Both the position numbers and the translations under genes were made by a program. Shown here piece by piece: positions 62,641-64,000 of a DNA stretch of 64,000 bases (position 1 is the stretch's first letter; every line of letters starts with the position of its first letter). The notes beneath the pieces were generated by a model that was not told the DNA's origin, searched no databases, and saw only the letters and a list, made by a program, of their open reading frames with translations. Source of the DNA: CAZXEU01 sp965207385 (lineage in GTDB: Bacteria; Bacteroidota; Rhodothermia; Rhodothermales; Bin80); NCBI GenBank assembly GCA_965207385.1, contig CBDBLZ010000018.1, forward strand, positions 62,001-126,000, in the 5' to 3' direction.

Positions 62641-63651
62641 TTGCAAGAGCCATACGATCTGGTCACGATGGGGCGAAGCTCCATTGACCTTTACGCCAAT
62701 GACGTTGGCGCCGCATTTCCGGACATAAAGAGCTTTGCGGCCTACGTTGGAGGATCGCCGACCAACATCAGCGTCGGGGCGCAGCGCCTGGGACTGAGAA
62801 CCGCGCTTGTTACGGCCGTGGGAGAGGATCCCGTGGGAGACTTTGTGGTGCAGTTCCTGGAAAGAGAGGGCATCGACGTCTCCTTTGTCGCACGCAAGGC
62901 GGGGCGCCGCACCAGTGCAGTAATACTCGGCATTGAGCCGCCAGACAGGTTTCCTCTGGTATACTACAGGGACAACTGCGCAGACAATGCACTGGACATG
63001 GAGGACGTGCTGGCGGCACCGATCGCTCACTGCCGCGCCTTCGAGTTTGCGGGGACCAACCTGAGTGCGGAGTCCAGCCGGAGTGCAACCCTCTTCGCGG
63101 CGGAAGTTGCGCGGCGAGCGGGTGTACCCGTCATTCTGGATATCGACTTCAGGCCCGATCAGTGGCATGATCCGCGCGCGTTCGGAGTGGCGCTGCGGTC
63201 CGCGCTGCCCCTGACGAATGTCGTAATCGGCACGCAGGACGAAATCAAGGCGGCCGTACTAAGCGACGCCCGGCAGGTGACTCTCACGCATCAGCAGGTA
63301 TCGGATGCCAGGGTTAGCGGGGACCTGGGGACGGCCATAGCGACCTTGCACTCCTTTGGCGCAGACGTGCTCGTGGAAAAGTGCGGCGCGGAAGGGGCCC
63401 GCATTCACCGCGCGGACGGATCTTGCGAAGAAGCGCCGGGATATCCCGTGGATGTATACAATATTCTGGGAGCCGGCGATGCGTTTGCGGCAGGCTTCAT
63501 CTACGGGTATGTCAACGGGTGGCCGCTACGCAAGGCAGCGAGGCTGGGAAACGCCTGCGGTGCAATCGTCGTGACGCGGCACGGTTGTGCCAATTTCATG
63601 CCCACAATGGTAGAAGTGCATACCTTTGTTAAGCCGAGAGGCGGACTCTAG
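62641..63651 (+). CDS. iolC: 5-dehydro-2-deoxygluconokinase IolC
   Basis: The 336-residue PfkB-family kinase phosphorylates 5-dehydro-2-deoxygluconate in myo-inositol catabolism. It has MGRSSIDLYANDVG, VGGSPTNISVGAQRLGL, RKAGRRTSAVILGI and the PfkB signature NILGAGDAFAAGFIYGYV. A TTG at 62641 (QEPYDLVTMGRS) matches the usual N-terminus; the ATG at 62668 would cut conserved sequence. iolD follows 18 bases later, consistent with an iol operon. Confidence 0.95.
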   Translation: MQEPYDLVTMGRSSIDLYANDVGAAFPDIKSFAAYVGGSPTNISVGAQRLGLRTALVTAVGEDPVGDFVVQFLEREGIDVSFVARKAGRRTSAVILGIEPPDRFPLVYYRDNCADNALDMEDVLAAPIAHCRAFEFAGTNLSAESSRSATLFAAEVARRAGVPVILDIDFRPDQWHDPRAFGVALRSALPLTNVVIGTQDEIKAAVLSDARQVTLTHQQVSDARVSGDLGTAIATLHSFGADVLVEKCGAEGARIHRADGSCEEAPGYPVDVYNILGAGDAFAAGFIYGYVNGWPLRKAARLGNACGAIVVTRHGCANFMPTMVEVHTFVKPRGGL

Positions 63652-63669
63652 CTCAAATCTCATGGGGCC

Positions 63670-64000
63670 ATGTCGACCGTACGCATGACGATGGCGCAAG
63701 CCGTCATCGCCTTCCTCAAGCAGCAGATCGTTGAACGTGATGGTCACTCCCGCCCGTTTTTTGGGGGATGCTTCGGCATTTTCGGACACGGCAACGTCGC
63801 GGGAATCGGCCAGGCGCTGCAGGAGCACCTGGATTTTCGCTACTACCAGTCGCGCAACGAACAGGCGATGGTCCACGCGGCGGCGGCCTATGCCAAGTTG
63901 ACCAACCGGCTGCAGACTCTGGCCTGTACTACTTCCATAGGACCCGGCGCCACCAACATGGTCACCGGAGCGGCGGTCGCCACCATAAACCGGCTGCCCG
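63670..64000 (+). CDS. iolD: 3D-(3,5/4)-trihydroxycyclohexane-1,2-dione acylhydrolase IolD (truncated by window edge)
   Basis: The first 110 residues are visible. They show the thiamine-diphosphate N-terminal domain: MTMAQAVIAFLKQQIVERDG, GCFGIFGHGNVAGIGQAL, FRYYQSRNEQAMVHAAAAYAK and TTSIGPGATNMVTGAA, matching IolD. The enzyme opens the cyclohexanedione ring in inositol catabolism. The ATG at 63670 starts 18 bases after iolC. The C-terminal three quarters lie beyond the window. Confidence 0.95.
   Translation, partial: MSTVRMTMAQAVIAFLKQQIVERDGHSRPFFGGCFGIFGHGNVAGIGQALQEHLDFRYYQSRNEQAMVHAAAAYAKLTNRLQTLACTTSIGPGATNMVTGAAVATINRLP

Overview
The window is a high-GC, densely coded bacterial chromosome segment on both strands. 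It looks like a Bacteroidota/Rhodothermota (FCB-group) genome, probably Rhodothermota. The reasons are a type IX secretion C-terminal sorting domain (717-1316), a FecI/FecR/TonB-receptor set whose receptor carries an STN domain, a GLPGLI protein paired with an outer-membrane barrel receptor, six-bladed propeller proteins, and mostly weak Shine-Dalgarno signals. The phylum call is inference from gene content. I see no phage, insertion sequence, CRISPR array or rRNA; the only RNA gene I can support is tRNA-Thr(CGT) at 56235-56310.

Layout. 1-7.0 kb: a phosphate/polyphosphate neighbourhood with a truncated Na/Pi cotransporter, a short T9SS protein, ppk1, pdxH, an unusual helix-turn-helix protein with a histone-H1-like lysine tail, and ppk2. 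7-20.4 kb: housekeeping genes (metY, CoA-binding protein, a duplicated-sensor protein, an M28 peptidase, ybaK, coaX, birA, suhB, fabI, an L,D-transpeptidase, two NfeD proteins). 20.4-24.8 kb: ECF sigma, FecR and TonB receptor. 24.9-33.9 kb: nucleoside transporter, UvrD helicase, NPP-type phosphodiesterase, three tandem PLDc_N-like lipoproteins, dus, DUF445 and HD proteins. 33.9-36.4 kb: an Mla-type lipid transport operon, divergent from radA. 37.9-40.6 kb: a second ECF sigma operon with a small membrane anti-sigma candidate and two related coiled-coil exported proteins. 41.2-46.1 kb: a low-coding-density stretch holding two propeller proteins.

46.1-49.7 kb: GLPGLI protein and barrel receptor. 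50.3-55.2 kb: RidA, a divergent SDR, mnmA, and a two-gene trans-3-hydroxy-L-proline catabolic module. 56.2-60.8 kb: the tRNA, an M32 carboxypeptidase split by a frameshift, an HPF/RaiA protein, a two-repeat lipoprotein, and a class II DAHP synthase whose conserved N-terminus is also split by a one-base frameshift. 60.8-64 kb: a zinc dehydrogenase, a Bax-inhibitor-1 membrane protein, iolC and the start of iolD, a likely inositol catabolic operon running off the right edge.

The most interesting points are the HTH/lysine-tail protein sitting between two polyphosphate kinases, the sigma/anti-sigma/coiled-coil operon with a perfect intragenic hairpin, the soluble tandem sensor protein, the PLDc_N tandem array, and the two same-direction frameshifts within about 2.3 kb.
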